Shown: one piece after another, positions 7,318 to 15,778 of the stretch
Position numbering within the stretch: the first letter of the stretch is position 1
Layout: every line of letters starts with the position of its first letter
Source: Lysobacterales bacterium
Lineage (GTDB): Bacteria > Pseudomonadota > Gammaproteobacteria > Xanthomonadales > SZUA-38
DNA length: 47,751 nucleotides
Assembly: GCA_030065125.1 (NCBI GenBank)
Contig: JASJDM010000038.1
Location: 1-47,751, forward strand
Direction of reading: 5' to 3'
The notes under the pieces: generated by a model
Database searches by the model: none
Seen by the model: the letters and a program-made list of their open reading frames with translations, nothing else
Told to the model about the DNA's origin: nothing
Translations under genes and position numbers: made by a program

Positions 7318-7980
7318 TTACCGTGGTTTCTGGCTGGCCATCTGGCGTTCAGCGACTTCGCGGTAGCGGGCCAGCTCAACGGCATACTCGTCGCGAATCA
7401 CCTGTTTTTCAGCCTCTTTCTCCGCGATGTGTGATTCCTGCTTGGCAATCTGGTCGCGAATGGACTTGATGGAGTCCGTCATGGCATCGCTGATGGTCAC
7501 GCCCTGGCTTTCGAGCTCGGCGGCCCGTTTGGTCAGGTCGGCCAGGGACTGGGTCTGACTGCTGATGTAGGCCTGGGCTGACTGGATCTGGCGGTCCAGG
7601 GTTTCAATGCGCTGATCGCGAATGCGAATGATGTCCTGCTCGCCGGCGTACTGGGCCAGGACTTTGCGATCCTCGGTCGCCTGGCGCTGCATAGCGGCCA
7701 TCTGCTCCAACTGCACACGCAGCGCCGCGGCCTCAGCGGCCAACTCTTCGTCCGTCTTGGCGCGGTCCAGCCGGTCAACCACGACGCCCTGTTCGTTCAG
7801 CTCCTGCCGCGCCTGGTCAACCTGATCGGGCGGCACCTGGTCGCTGTAGTGTACATTGCCGTCTTTGTCGACCCACTTGTAAAGCTTCTGGGCCTGGGCG
7901 GGTCCGCCCAGGGCCAACAGCAGGCAGGCCGCAGCCGTCCCGACCCCGATGTGTTTCCACACTTTCACTGACATCCTCAT
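7318..7980 (-). CDS. DUF4124 domain envelope protein with long coiled coil
   Basis: 220 residues from the ATG at 7980 (or 218 from 7974, whose upstream GAGG is better placed). A signal peptide (hydrophobic LLLALGG, cleavage after AQA) is followed directly by a DUF4124 motif, KLYKWVDKDGNVHYSDQVPP, then about 150 residues of charged coiled coil (LRVQLEQMAAMQRQ, AELESQGV, AKQESHIAEKEAEKQVIRDEY). DUF4124 proteins are exported and of unknown function; the domain is short and often joined to coiled coils. It faces algC tail to tail. No partner is evident. Confidence 0.88.
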   Translation of the reverse strand: MRMSVKVWKHIGVGTAAACLLLALGGPAQAQKLYKWVDKDGNVHYSDQVPPDQVDQARQELNEQGVVVDRLDRAKTDEELAAEAAALRVQLEQMAAMQRQATEDRKVLAQYAGEQDIIRIRDQRIETLDRQIQSAQAYISSQTQSLADLTKRAAELESQGVTISDAMTDSIKSIRDQIAKQESHIAEKEAEKQVIRDEYAVELARYREVAERQMASQKPR

Positions 7981-8224
7981 AAATTTTTCACCCGGTCTGG
8001 TCCGTCCTCTCCACTGTAGTTTTTCGGCAAATGGCCTCTAAAACTCAAGGGTCGAGAATCAATCTTCCGCAATATAACGGTTTCGACCGCGCGATCCCGC
8101 CTACTGCGTCACGTCAATTGTTAATTTTTGTTATCAACCCCGCCGTCGCGGCCTGGCCAGGAAGCCCATCAGGAGGGCCCGGGCAGTGAATTCAATGGCT
8201 TGAGGCGTTCATGAATAATGCAGA
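7981..8224. other. intergenic stretch upstream of the DUF4124 gene
   Basis: With the adjoining inverted-repeat element this makes a 400-bp gene-free gap. It must hold the promoter of the leftward DUF4124 gene; AT-rich words (TTATATTG on the minus strand, near 8075) are present, but no promoter of convincing spacing was found. Confidence 0.5.
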
Positions 8225-8391
8225 CTAGGAGTCTGCGCCGTAGAAAGATCCTGGCTGCAAATGCACACTCATCCATAGACTAGGTCTCTCCTGCTCGTCA
8301 AATAGTCGGGCTATTCTCCTCCCACGATAGACCCACTCTATGGCGATTGCGCATTTTCGCTGTCACGATTTTCTACGGCGCAGACTCCTAG
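8225..8391. mobile_element. 167-bp MITE-like element with 22-bp perfect terminal inverted repeats
   Basis: Positions 8225-8246 and 8370-8391 are perfect inverted repeats (arm begins CTAGGAGTCTGCGCCG). Inside lies a second inverted pair, 8273-8287 with 8329-8343 (15 bp, two mismatches, CCATAGA / TCTATGG), and a central hairpin AATAG-tcggg-CTATT at 8301-8315. Both ends carry CTAG, which could be a 4-bp palindromic target duplicated on insertion. It has no ORF. The right-hand CTAG supplies the pyrE stop codon. Nested hairpins, no coding capacity and perfect ends fit a non-autonomous miniature element; a structured 3' UTR is the alternative. Confidence 0.72.
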
Positions 8392-9038
8392 GACCTGGCC
8401 ACGCCGTAGACGGCCCGGTACTGGACCACTTTCTTCCGCACCTGCTCGGAGCTGGGGTCCTGCCCCAGGTACTCGATCAGGGAGTCCAGGTTGATGATGC
8501 TGACCACCGGTACCCCCAGCTTGCGCTCGATTTCCCCGCTGGCCGATTCTTCTGAAAACCCGCGCTCCTGGCGGTCCATGGCAATCACCACGCCGGCCAG
8601 TTCGGCACCATGGGCCTGGATGATTTCGGCGGCCTCGCGAATGGAGGTTCCCGAGGAAATAACGTCGTCCACGATGATCACCCGGCCGGTAAGTGGGGCC
8701 CCCACCAGCGCGCCCCCTTCGCCGTGGTCCTTGACTTCCTTGCGGTTGAAGGCAAAAGGGACGTCCAGCTGATGTCTGCTGGCCAGTCCGATGGCGGTAG
8801 CCGCCGACAGGGAGATGCCCTTGTAGGCGGGGCCAAACAGGAGGTCGTAGTCCAGCCCTGAATCCTGCAGCGCCGCCGCGTAGAACTCCCCCAGGCGACG
8901 CAGGGAGTCGCCCGAGTTGAACAACCCGGTATTGAAAAAGTAGGGGCTCTCGCGGCCGGATTTCAGGGTGAATTCGCCAAATCGCAGGATTTCCAGCTGC
9001 AGGCACAGCTCAAGGAATTGGGTTTGGAAAGGTTTCAT
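8388..9038 (-). CDS. pyrE: orotate phosphoribosyltransferase
   Basis: 216 residues from the ATG at 9038 (MKPFQTQFLEL); the longer frame up to 9281 runs back over the divergent xthA start and is not used. The enzyme joins orotate to PRPP in pyrimidine synthesis. Visible landmarks are FTLKSGRESPYFFNTG at the N-terminus, the loop FGPAYKGISLSAATAI and the PRPP-binding motif VIIVDDVISSGTSI. The stop codon TAG lies inside the terminal CTAG of the inverted-repeat element at 8225-8391. pyrE is divergent from xthA with 133 bp between starts. Confidence 0.97.
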   Translation of the reverse strand: MKPFQTQFLELCLQLEILRFGEFTLKSGRESPYFFNTGLFNSGDSLRRLGEFYAAALQDSGLDYDLLFGPAYKGISLSAATAIGLASRHQLDVPFAFNRKEVKDHGEGGALVGAPLTGRVIIVDDVISSGTSIREAAEIIQAHGAELAGVVIAMDRQERGFSEESASGEIERKLGVPVVSIINLDSLIEYLGQDPSSEQVRKKVVQYRAVYGVARS

Positions 9039-9063
9039 AAAGCCGGATCCATGGTGAGGCTCA

Positions 9064-9091
9064 ATTCTATCCGTCCGGATTCCGGCCGCAA
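9064..9091 (-). promoter_or_regulatory. probable sigma70-type promoter of pyrE
   Basis: On the minus strand TTGCGG (9086-9091) is followed after 16 bp by TAGAAT (9064-9069); the -10 box lies 25 bp before the pyrE ATG. Both boxes differ from consensus at one or two positions. Prediction by eye only. Confidence 0.45.
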
Positions 9092-9171
9092 GGGCGAAAC
9101 CGGTGTTACCATACGCGCGTTTTGGCTGCGCCGGGGCGGCCGGGTCATCGGACAATCCATCAGGAATCGGG

Positions 9172-9939
9172 ATGCGCATCATCACCCTCAACGCCAACGG
9201 AATTCGGGCCGCCCAGCGCAAGGGATTTTTTGACTGGCTTGCCGGGCAGGACGCGGACGTGGTCTGCATCCAGGAAACCAAGGCCCAGCTGGATCAGCTG
9301 AAACTGCCGGACTTCTTTCCGTTTGAGCACTGCTACTACCACGATGCCGAAAAGAAGGGCTACAGCGGCGTCGCCCTGTACAGCCGGCACGAGCCGGACC
9401 GGGTGCAGGCAGGGCTGGGCCGGGATGCCTTTGATCGGGAGGGGCGCTGGTTGCAGGCGGACTTCGGCCAGTTGAGCGTGGTCTCGCTGTACATGCCTTC
9501 GGGCTCGTCCAGCGAAGAGCGCCAGGCCGTCAAGTTCGAAGTGATGGACTGGATGATGCCTCTGTTAGAGGACATGGCCCGGGATGGCCGGGAGTACCTG
9601 ATCTGTGGTGACTGGAACATCGCCCACAAGGCCATCGACCTGAAGAACTGGCGGGGCAACCAGAAGAACTCCGGATTCCTGCCCGAGGAAAGGGCCTGGA
9701 TGGACGCGCTGTTCGACCAGGCGGGCTGGGTGGATGCGTTCCGGCGGGTGGACCAGCGGGAAGAGCAATACACCTGGTGGTCCAACCGCGGCCAGGCCTG
9801 GGCCAAGAACGTGGGTTGGCGCATTGACTACCAGATTGGCACACCGGGTATCGCGCAGACCGCCCGCGCCGTGGACATCTACAAGGACGAGCGGTTTTCC
9901 GACCACGCTCCGCTGATCATGGACTATGACTGGCGCTGA
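9172..9939 (+). CDS. xthA: exodeoxyribonuclease III
   Basis: 255 residues from the ATG at 9172 (MRIITLNANGIRAA). The frame is open upstream to 9103, but the conserved fold begins exactly at this Met. AP endonuclease/exonuclease III landmarks: NANGIRAA, CIQETKAQ with the metal-binding Glu, GYSGVALYSR, the CGDWNIAH (Asp-x-Asn) motif, WRIDYQIGT and the catalytic SDHAPL. It acts in base excision repair at abasic sites. ampG follows after 15 bp, so the two may be co-transcribed. Confidence 0.95.
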   Translation: MRIITLNANGIRAAQRKGFFDWLAGQDADVVCIQETKAQLDQLKLPDFFPFEHCYYHDAEKKGYSGVALYSRHEPDRVQAGLGRDAFDREGRWLQADFGQLSVVSLYMPSGSSSEERQAVKFEVMDWMMPLLEDMARDGREYLICGDWNIAHKAIDLKNWRGNQKNSGFLPEERAWMDALFDQAGWVDAFRRVDQREEQYTWWSNRGQAWAKNVGWRIDYQIGTPGIAQTARAVDIYKDERFSDHAPLIMDYDWR

Positions 9940-9954
9940 CAGGGCAACCGACCG

Positions 9955-11292
9955 ATGACCCAGCCGACCAACTGGCGCACGAAGATCCCGGCGGGTGTAC
10001 GGCCGTATACCGAGGCGGCTCCCATCGCTGCGTTCTTCCTGGGGGTATCATCGGGGTTCCCCTACGCCATGATTGGCGCAACGCTCACCACCCGGCTGGC
10101 CCAGGACGGCATCGACAAGAAGGCGGTCACCGCTTTCACCCTGGCGTTCCTCGTCTATAACCTGAAGTGGCTGTGGGCCTGGGTTGTGGACGGCATTCAC
10201 CTGCCGCTGCTCGGGCGGCTGGGCCAGCGGGTCTCGTGGCTGATCTTTTCCGGAGGGCTGGTCATCGCTGCCGTGGCCAACCTGGCCCTGGTGGACCCCG
10301 GCACCAACCTGCTGCAGACGGCGGTGGCGGCGGTGCTCGTTGGTATTGCCGGAGCGACATTTGACATTGTCATCGACGGATACCGCATCGAGCTGTTGTC
10401 ACCGCGCCAGCTGGGAGTGGGGTCAGGCATGTCCCAGTATGGTTGGCGCATCGGGGCCGCGGGCGCCGGTGCACTGGCCCTGGTGGTGGCGGCGCGCATG
10501 GGCTGGTCAGCCGCGTACCTGGCCTGTGCCGGGTTGGCTCTGCCGGCCATGTTGACCGGCCTGGTCATGGGTGAGCCGAGCCGCCACCGGGAACCCACTC
10601 AGCGCAAGGGCCTGGCCCACGTGATAGACACGGTGTGGCAGCCGCTGGCGGAGTTTTTCGCTCGCCGGGGAGCTCTCCTGGTGCTGGCATTCATACTGCT
10701 GCACAAGATTGGGGACACCCTGGCCAACCTGACGTTTCGCCTGCTGTTTGACGATATGGGCTACAGCAACGACGAGATTGCCATCTACGACGTGGGTTTC
10801 GGGTTCTGGGCATTCCTCATTGGCATCTTCCTGGGCGGCGTGCTGTATTCGCGCATGGGCATGAAGCGCTCAGTCATGTTGAGCCTGGTGCTGATGGCCG
10901 TGTCCAATGTGAGCTTCGCCGGGCTGGCGGCGCTGGGCAAGAGCAACTGGGGCATGGCGGCGGCCATCGGTTTCGAAAACTTCGCCAGCGGCATAGGCGG
11001 CGTGGTAGTGGTGGCGTATTTTTCCGCCCTGTGTGATCTGCGGTTCACCGCGTCCCAATACGCCCTGATATCGGCCGCGGCAAGCATTGTCGGCCGGTTC
11101 CTGTCCGGCACCACCGCCGGCGCCCTGATCCAGTCCATGGGCTACGTGAATTTTTACCTGCTGACCACCCTGGCGGCCCTTCCCGGTATCATCCTGTTTG
11201 GCATCATGATGCGCACCGGCCTGGTGGATGCCTCGGTAGGCAGTGCCGGCGCAGAGCCTTCCCCGCGTCAGGCAGGGAACACCACGCCGTAA
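9955..11292 (+). CDS. ampG: AmpG-family MFS transporter (muropeptide permease)
   Basis: 445 residues with about 12-14 hydrophobic helices across the full length. The N-terminal helix FFLGVSSGFPYAMIGATL and the motif ATFDIVIDGYRIELL are typical of AmpG permeases, which import GlcNAc-anhydroMurNAc muropeptides for cell wall recycling. The context agrees: the 3' end overlaps by 25 bp the converging anmK gene for anhydro-MurNAc kinase, and an M23 peptidase follows. Substrate is inferred from family and neighbours. Some paralogues in this family are called PAT-type acetyl-CoA transporters; the anmK linkage favours recycling. Confidence 0.85.
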   Translation: MTQPTNWRTKIPAGVRPYTEAAPIAAFFLGVSSGFPYAMIGATLTTRLAQDGIDKKAVTAFTLAFLVYNLKWLWAWVVDGIHLPLLGRLGQRVSWLIFSGGLVIAAVANLALVDPGTNLLQTAVAAVLVGIAGATFDIVIDGYRIELLSPRQLGVGSGMSQYGWRIGAAGAGALALVVAARMGWSAAYLACAGLALPAMLTGLVMGEPSRHREPTQRKGLAHVIDTVWQPLAEFFARRGALLVLAFILLHKIGDTLANLTFRLLFDDMGYSNDEIAIYDVGFGFWAFLIGIFLGGVLYSRMGMKRSVMLSLVLMAVSNVSFAGLAALGKSNWGMAAAIGFENFASGIGGVVVVAYFSALCDLRFTASQYALISAAASIVGRFLSGTTAGALIQSMGYVNFYLLTTLAALPGIILFGIMMRTGLVDASVGSAGAEPSPRQAGNTTP

Positions 11293-12362
11293 ACGTGGGG
11301 CGGTGCCCCGGTGACGGCTTCCAGGTCGGTGGTCTCACCGGCCACCGCTGCCCGCGCCAGGTGGGCGAACAGCACAGCTTCGACCCAGTCGGGCCCCAGT
11401 CCGTGCACCGCCGTGGAGTCGATCTGGACCCCCGGGAGAGCGGCCTGCAGCCGCCGGACCAGGTGAATGTTGTGGACGCCGCCGCCGCAGACCAGCAGCC
11501 GCTGGGTGTTTTCCTGCTGTTGCAGCAGTGCCCGGGCGATCGATACGGCGGTCAATTCGCACAGGCTGGCCTGGACGTCCGCCGGGTCCAGACCTGCGCC
11601 GCGATCGCCGGCCAGTGCCCAGCCCAGGTCAAACTTCTCCCGACCGGTGCTCTTGGGTGGCAGCCGTCCGAAGTACTCGTCCGACAGCCAGTCTTCCACC
11701 AGCTGCGAGCTGACCTGGCCTGATGCCGCCCAGGCGCCTTCGGCATCGTAGCGGCCGCGCTGGTGGCGCCGGCACCAGTCATCCATCAGGCAGCTGGCTG
11801 GACCGGTATCAAACCCCCGAACCGGTAATCCGGGATCTGCCGGCAACAGGGTCAGATTGGCAATTCCGCCCAGGTTGAGAACTGCCCGGTCTTCGCTGTC
11901 GCTGCGAAACAGGGCCTGGTGCAGGGCCGGTGCCAGCGGGGCGCCGCTGCCCCCCAGCGCCACGTCCCGGCGGCGAAAATCCGCCACGGTGGTGATTCCG
12001 GTCAGCGTCGCCAGGACGTGGGGGTCCCCGAGCTGCAGCGTCACCGGCGGGGTGTCCCGCGGCCCGTGGTACACGTTCTGGCCGTGGGATCCGATAGCGC
12101 CGACCTGGGCGGGCCTGACCCGGCCCTGGTCCAGCAGTTTCAGGGCGGCACGGGAAAATACCTCGGCAATGGATCGGTCCAGCCTGGCCAGATCACCGGC
12201 GGACAGCGGGTCTCCGGCGGCCGTACGCTGCAGCAGCGTCGCAACGTTCTCCGTGTATGGCTGGGCGTATGTGGTCAGCAGCTCGCCGGATCCATCTACC
12301 AGCGCGGCGTCAACGCCGTCCATACTGGTGCCTGAAATGAGCCCGATGAACAGGGAAGCCAC
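11268..12362 (-). CDS. anmK: anhydro-N-acetylmuramic acid kinase
   Basis: 364 residues, the usual length. It starts with the ATP-binding motif FIGLISGTSMDGVDAALVD and shows GSHGQNVYHGP, VADFRRRDVALGGSGAPL, LNLGGIANLT, GFDTGPASCLMDDW and CGGGVHN, all diagnostic for AnmK. The enzyme cleaves and phosphorylates anhydroMurNAc to MurNAc-6-P in peptidoglycan recycling. It lies 15 bp after the M23 peptidase gene and is probably in the same transcript; its 3' end overlaps ampG tail to tail. Confidence 0.97.
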   Translation of the reverse strand: MASLFIGLISGTSMDGVDAALVDGSGELLTTYAQPYTENVATLLQRTAAGDPLSAGDLARLDRSIAEVFSRAALKLLDQGRVRPAQVGAIGSHGQNVYHGPRDTPPVTLQLGDPHVLATLTGITTVADFRRRDVALGGSGAPLAPALHQALFRSDSEDRAVLNLGGIANLTLLPADPGLPVRGFDTGPASCLMDDWCRRHQRGRYDAEGAWAASGQVSSQLVEDWLSDEYFGRLPPKSTGREKFDLGWALAGDRGAGLDPADVQASLCELTAVSIARALLQQQENTQRLLVCGGGVHNIHLVRRLQAALPGVQIDSTAVHGLGPDWVEAVLFAHLARAAVAGETTDLEAVTGAPPHVYGVVFPA

Positions 12363-12377
12363 CGGTTCCCCGGAGGG

Positions 12378-13832
12378 TCAGTCCGCCGCGGCCAGCAGCA
12401 TGGTGGAGGCCATCTGGTCCAGCCGGGCCAGCAGGGGATTGGCGGTGCGATGAAAGTCCGGCAGCATGCTGTCGGGCAGGGGTTCGGCCTTGGGCAGCTT
12501 GACCGTGCGGGGATTGCGGTGCACGCCGTTGACCAGGAACTCATAGTGCAGGTGTGGGGCCTGGGACATGCCGGTGTTGCCGACGTAACCGATCACCTGG
12601 CCCTGCTTCACGCGCTGGCCTTTTTTCACCGCCCGGCGACTGAAGTGCAGGTATTTGGTAACGATGTTGTTGCCGTGCTGGATAAACACGTAGTTGCCGT
12701 TGTACTTGTTTCTCGCCGAGGCGATGACCTTGCCGTTTCCGGCAGCGTAGACCGGGGTACCGGTGGGTGCCCGGTAATCTACACCGTTGTGAGCCTTGAC
12801 TCGCTGCAGTATCGGATGAAACCGCTTGGGGTTGAAGCTGGAGCTGATGTAGGCGAAGTCCAGCGGCGCGCGCAGGAAGGCCTTTTTCATATTGCGGGCG
12901 TCTGGTGAGAAATACTCAACGCCGTTTTCGGTTTCAAAGCGAATAGCCTGGAACTTTTTGCCCTGGTTAACGAAAGTGGCCCCCAGGATCTCGCCGGTGC
13001 GCAGATACTCACCGTTGCGGAAAAGCTCTTCGTAAATCAGGTGAAATTCGTCACCGTCCCGTATGTCCAGCACGAAGTCGATGTCCCAGCCGAACAGGCC
13101 CGCCATCTCCATGATCAGGCGGTCAGTGAGGCCGGCATCCCGCCCGGCCAGGAACAGCGAATCCTGGATGACTCCGCTGGCGTGCCGAACCTTGGGTACC
13201 AGCTCGTCGGTCTCCAGCCGTGCGCTGAGCTCACCCTCCTGGCCGCTGACCCGCAGGCGGGTGGTTTCATCCAGCTGGTATTCGAGCTCGGCCAGTCGTC
13301 CCTGTTCATCGAGCCGGAAATGTATCTCGTCGCCGGGGTAGATTCTGGTCAGCTTGCGCGTGTCCTCGCTCAGGTGAACCACCTGGTGCACGTCCCTGGC
13401 GGTCAGGTCCAGGCGATTGAAGACGGCTGCCAGGGTGTCACCCTTGCCCACCGTCTCGGTCTGCCACCGGTCAGCAGTGGCAGGTTCTTCCGCTGGTTCT
13501 TCCGTGCGCTCCGGGGTTTCCGGCGTCGCGGGAACAATCAGCTCGGGCAGATCCAGTGCGGCAACCTGGCGTTGCTGCAAAGTTTCGGGGGGAGGCGCGA
13601 TGGCGCCGGCCAGTCCGTTGAGCAGCAGGGCCAGCACGCCAACGGCGGCGGCGACAGCGCCCAGCCGGCGCACTCCTGCCGGGAGACCAAGCCCTTTGCG
13701 TGATCCCCGGATCAGTCCTTTTGTGCCCTGGCGCAGCCAGGACGCCAGCACCGTCGACCAGCGTCGTCCCGGTGCTCGCCGGGAATGGGCCAGGTACTTG
13801 TAGTCTCGGGGTATGTTAGGGCCAGGGTTCAA
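12378..13832 (-). CDS. M23 family murein endopeptidase with OapA/LysM-like domain
   Basis: 484 residues. A membrane anchor lies near residues 57-78 (GAVAAAVGVLALLLNGLAGA). An OapA-like region follows (VGKGDTLAAVFNRLDL, IYPGDEIHFRL), then the M23 domain with zinc ligands in HNGVDYRAPTGTPV and in HLHYEFLVNG. This is the MepM-type architecture that cuts D,D-cross-links to allow wall growth. The only start that opens the whole frame is a TTG at 13832 with no clear Shine-Dalgarno, since a TGA sits a few codons upstream; a later start would still leave the anchor intact. The peptidase-anmK order is common in this group of bacteria. Confidence 0.92.
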   Translation of the reverse strand: MNPGPNIPRDYKYLAHSRRAPGRRWSTVLASWLRQGTKGLIRGSRKGLGLPAGVRRLGAVAAAVGVLALLLNGLAGAIAPPPETLQQRQVAALDLPELIVPATPETPERTEEPAEEPATADRWQTETVGKGDTLAAVFNRLDLTARDVHQVVHLSEDTRKLTRIYPGDEIHFRLDEQGRLAELEYQLDETTRLRVSGQEGELSARLETDELVPKVRHASGVIQDSLFLAGRDAGLTDRLIMEMAGLFGWDIDFVLDIRDGDEFHLIYEELFRNGEYLRTGEILGATFVNQGKKFQAIRFETENGVEYFSPDARNMKKAFLRAPLDFAYISSSFNPKRFHPILQRVKAHNGVDYRAPTGTPVYAAGNGKVIASARNKYNGNYVFIQHGNNIVTKYLHFSRRAVKKGQRVKQGQVIGYVGNTGMSQAPHLHYEFLVNGVHRNPRTVKLPKAEPLPDSMLPDFHRTANPLLARLDQMASTMLLAAAD

Positions 13833-14006
13833 GGGGTGCGCGCTTGTTCATTTTTTGGCCGCTAAGATAGCCCTTACCGGAGGTGTGGTCAATCCCGTGA
13901 AGTGATTGTAAATCATTGATTAAACGGGCGACTCTTGTCGCGAGGGCCCCTTCGAACCACCTTTTATGGTACTGCTGTCGTGCATCCGATATCATTCCGC
14001 CCGCTG

Positions 14007-14041
14007 GCAGTCGTCGAACTTGGTTAAGTCCGACAGACTGC
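14007..14041 (+). promoter_or_regulatory. strong stem-loop in the gcvPB leader
   Basis: GCAGTC-GTCG-A-ACTT pairs with AAGT-C-CGAC-A-GACTGC (14007-14021 with 14026-14041), 14 base pairs broken by one mismatch and one bulged A. It ends 58 bases before the gcvPB start and is not followed by T residues, so it is not an intrinsic terminator. It may be an operator or an RNA structure. It has none of the sequence marks of a glycine riboswitch. Confidence 0.5.
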
Positions 14042-14099
14042 TGGCATTCACTTCGCGAATGGAATCGCGGATACCGCCAGAGGACTTGGAGCCACCAAC

Positions 14100-15578
14100 A
14101 TGTTGATCTTTGAACAGTCGTCCCGGGGCAGGCAAAGCGCCGCCCAGTATCCGGCCCGTGATCCCGGGCTGCTGGACTCCCAGATGGACCTGCCGGCGAA
14201 GTTCCGGCGGCGTGCGCCGCTGGATTTGCCCGAGGTATCGGAACTGCAGGTGGTCCGGCACTACACCCGACTGTCCCAGAAGAATTTTTCCATCGACACC
14301 AATTTCTACCCGCTGGGCTCCTGCACCATGAAATACAACCCGCGGGCCTGTAATTCACTGGCCATGCTGGACGGGTTCCTGTCGCGTCATCCCTATGCAC
14401 CGGCCAGCCTGTCCCAGGGATTCCTGGGGGCCATGCACCATCTGCAGGACATCCTGCAGGAGGTCACCGGAATGCAGGGTGTGTCGCTGGCCCCCATGGC
14501 GGGCGCCCAGGGTGAGTTCACCGGCGTCGCCATGATCCGCGCCTATCACCTGTCCCGCGGAGACACCGAGCGTACCGAATTCCTGGTGCCGGACGCAGCC
14601 CACGGGACTAATCCCGCTACCGCGGTGATGTGCGGCTTCACGGTGCGCGAACTGCCCACGGCCGAGGACGGTGACGTGGACTTTGCCGCCCTGGAGGAGG
14701 CCGTAGGCCCCAAGACCGCGGGCATCATGCTGACCAATCCGTCGACACTCGGTGTGTTCGAGCGACGGATCCTGGACATTGCCGAACTGGTTCACGACGC
14801 GGGCGGGCTGCTTTACTACGACGGCGCCAACCTCAACGCCATTCTCGGCAAAGTGCGCCCGGGCGACATGGGTTTCGACGCCATCCACATGAACCTGCAC
14901 AAGACTTTCTCGACGCCCCACGGCGGTGGTGGCCCCGGCGCCGGTGCGGTGGGCGTTTCCGAAACCCTGCTGCCCTTCCTGCCGCTGCCCATGGTGGCGC
15001 GGGAGAATGACGCCTACCGCTGGCTGGACGAATCAGATCGTCCCCAGAGCATCGGTCGGCTATCCGCCTTCGGCGGCAACGCCGGAGTGCTGCTGCGGGC
15101 TTACGTTTACGCGCTGCTGCTGGGGCACGAAGGCATGCGGCGGGTGGCCGAGTACTCCGCCCTCAACGCCAACTACCTGGCCCGCCGGCTGGCAGACAAG
15201 GGCTTTGAGCTCGCCTTTCCCGGTCGCCGGGCCAGCCACGAATTCATCGTGACCCTGAAAAAAGAGGCCAAGGAACTGGGCCTCACCGCAACCGACCTGT
15301 CCAAGATGCTGCTGGACTACGAGTTTCACGCGCCCACCAACTACTTCCCGCTGCTGGTGCCGGAATGCCAGCTGATCGAGCCCACCGAGACCGAGCCCCG
15401 GGAGGTTCTCGACGCCTTTGCCGAGGTCATGGGAGAGATCCGGGACAAGGCCCGGGAGGACATCGACTACGTCAAGGGCGCGCCCTACACCCAGCCGGTA
15501 CGGCGGCTGGATGACGTCAAAGCCGCGCGCCATCTGGACCTGGTGTGGCATCCGGAGGAACAGCAGGACGACGGTTGA
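14100..15578 (+). CDS. gcvPB: glycine dehydrogenase (decarboxylating) subunit 2
   Basis: 492 residues, the C-terminal half of the split P-protein of the glycine cleavage system, which decarboxylates glycine and loads the methylamine on GcvH. Key features: FYPLGSCTMKYNPR, AHGTNPATAVMCGF, and the PLP lysine in HMNLHKTFSTPHGGGGPG (Lys268). The ATG at 14100 has GAGG/GGAG about 8-16 bases upstream. The partner subunit gene gcvPA, and gcvT and gcvH, are not in this window, so this subunit is encoded away from its partners or they lie elsewhere. It is divergent from the M23 gene with about 270 bp between. Confidence 0.95.
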   Translation: MLIFEQSSRGRQSAAQYPARDPGLLDSQMDLPAKFRRRAPLDLPEVSELQVVRHYTRLSQKNFSIDTNFYPLGSCTMKYNPRACNSLAMLDGFLSRHPYAPASLSQGFLGAMHHLQDILQEVTGMQGVSLAPMAGAQGEFTGVAMIRAYHLSRGDTERTEFLVPDAAHGTNPATAVMCGFTVRELPTAEDGDVDFAALEEAVGPKTAGIMLTNPSTLGVFERRILDIAELVHDAGGLLYYDGANLNAILGKVRPGDMGFDAIHMNLHKTFSTPHGGGGPGAGAVGVSETLLPFLPLPMVARENDAYRWLDESDRPQSIGRLSAFGGNAGVLLRAYVYALLLGHEGMRRVAEYSALNANYLARRLADKGFELAFPGRRASHEFIVTLKKEAKELGLTATDLSKMLLDYEFHAPTNYFPLLVPECQLIEPTETEPREVLDAFAEVMGEIRDKAREDIDYVKGAPYTQPVRRLDDVKAARHLDLVWHPEEQQDDG

Positions 15579-15583
15579 CTGTA

Positions 15584-15601
15584 GCGGGCCTGGCGGCCCG
15601 C
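15584..15601 (+). terminator. hairpin just after gcvPB
   Basis: GCGGGCC-tggc-GGCCCGC, a perfect 7-bp GC stem, starts 6 bp after the gcvPB stop. No T-tract follows, so termination is plausible but not shown. Confidence 0.45.
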
Positions 15602-15778
15602 CAATGCCCTCAATCACTACGTAACGCCTGCCATCGCGACGCCCCGGGACCGGCCACTTCTTGCACTTCTGGGGGGATTTGGCCCGCCGAAACGTCTCCA
15701 GTTTGCTGTCCATGTTCTGGCAACGCTCAATAGCGAGGCCGGTTGACGCCATTGGTCTGGAGATCAGGGAGGGGCTTG

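Noticed and set aside
9039..9281. N-terminal extension of pyrE up to 9281
   Set aside because: It would overlap the divergent xthA start, and OPRTases begin at the Met used here.
13860..14099. Glycine riboswitch upstream of gcvPB
   Set aside because: The leader has one strong hairpin but none of the conserved words of the glycine aptamer.
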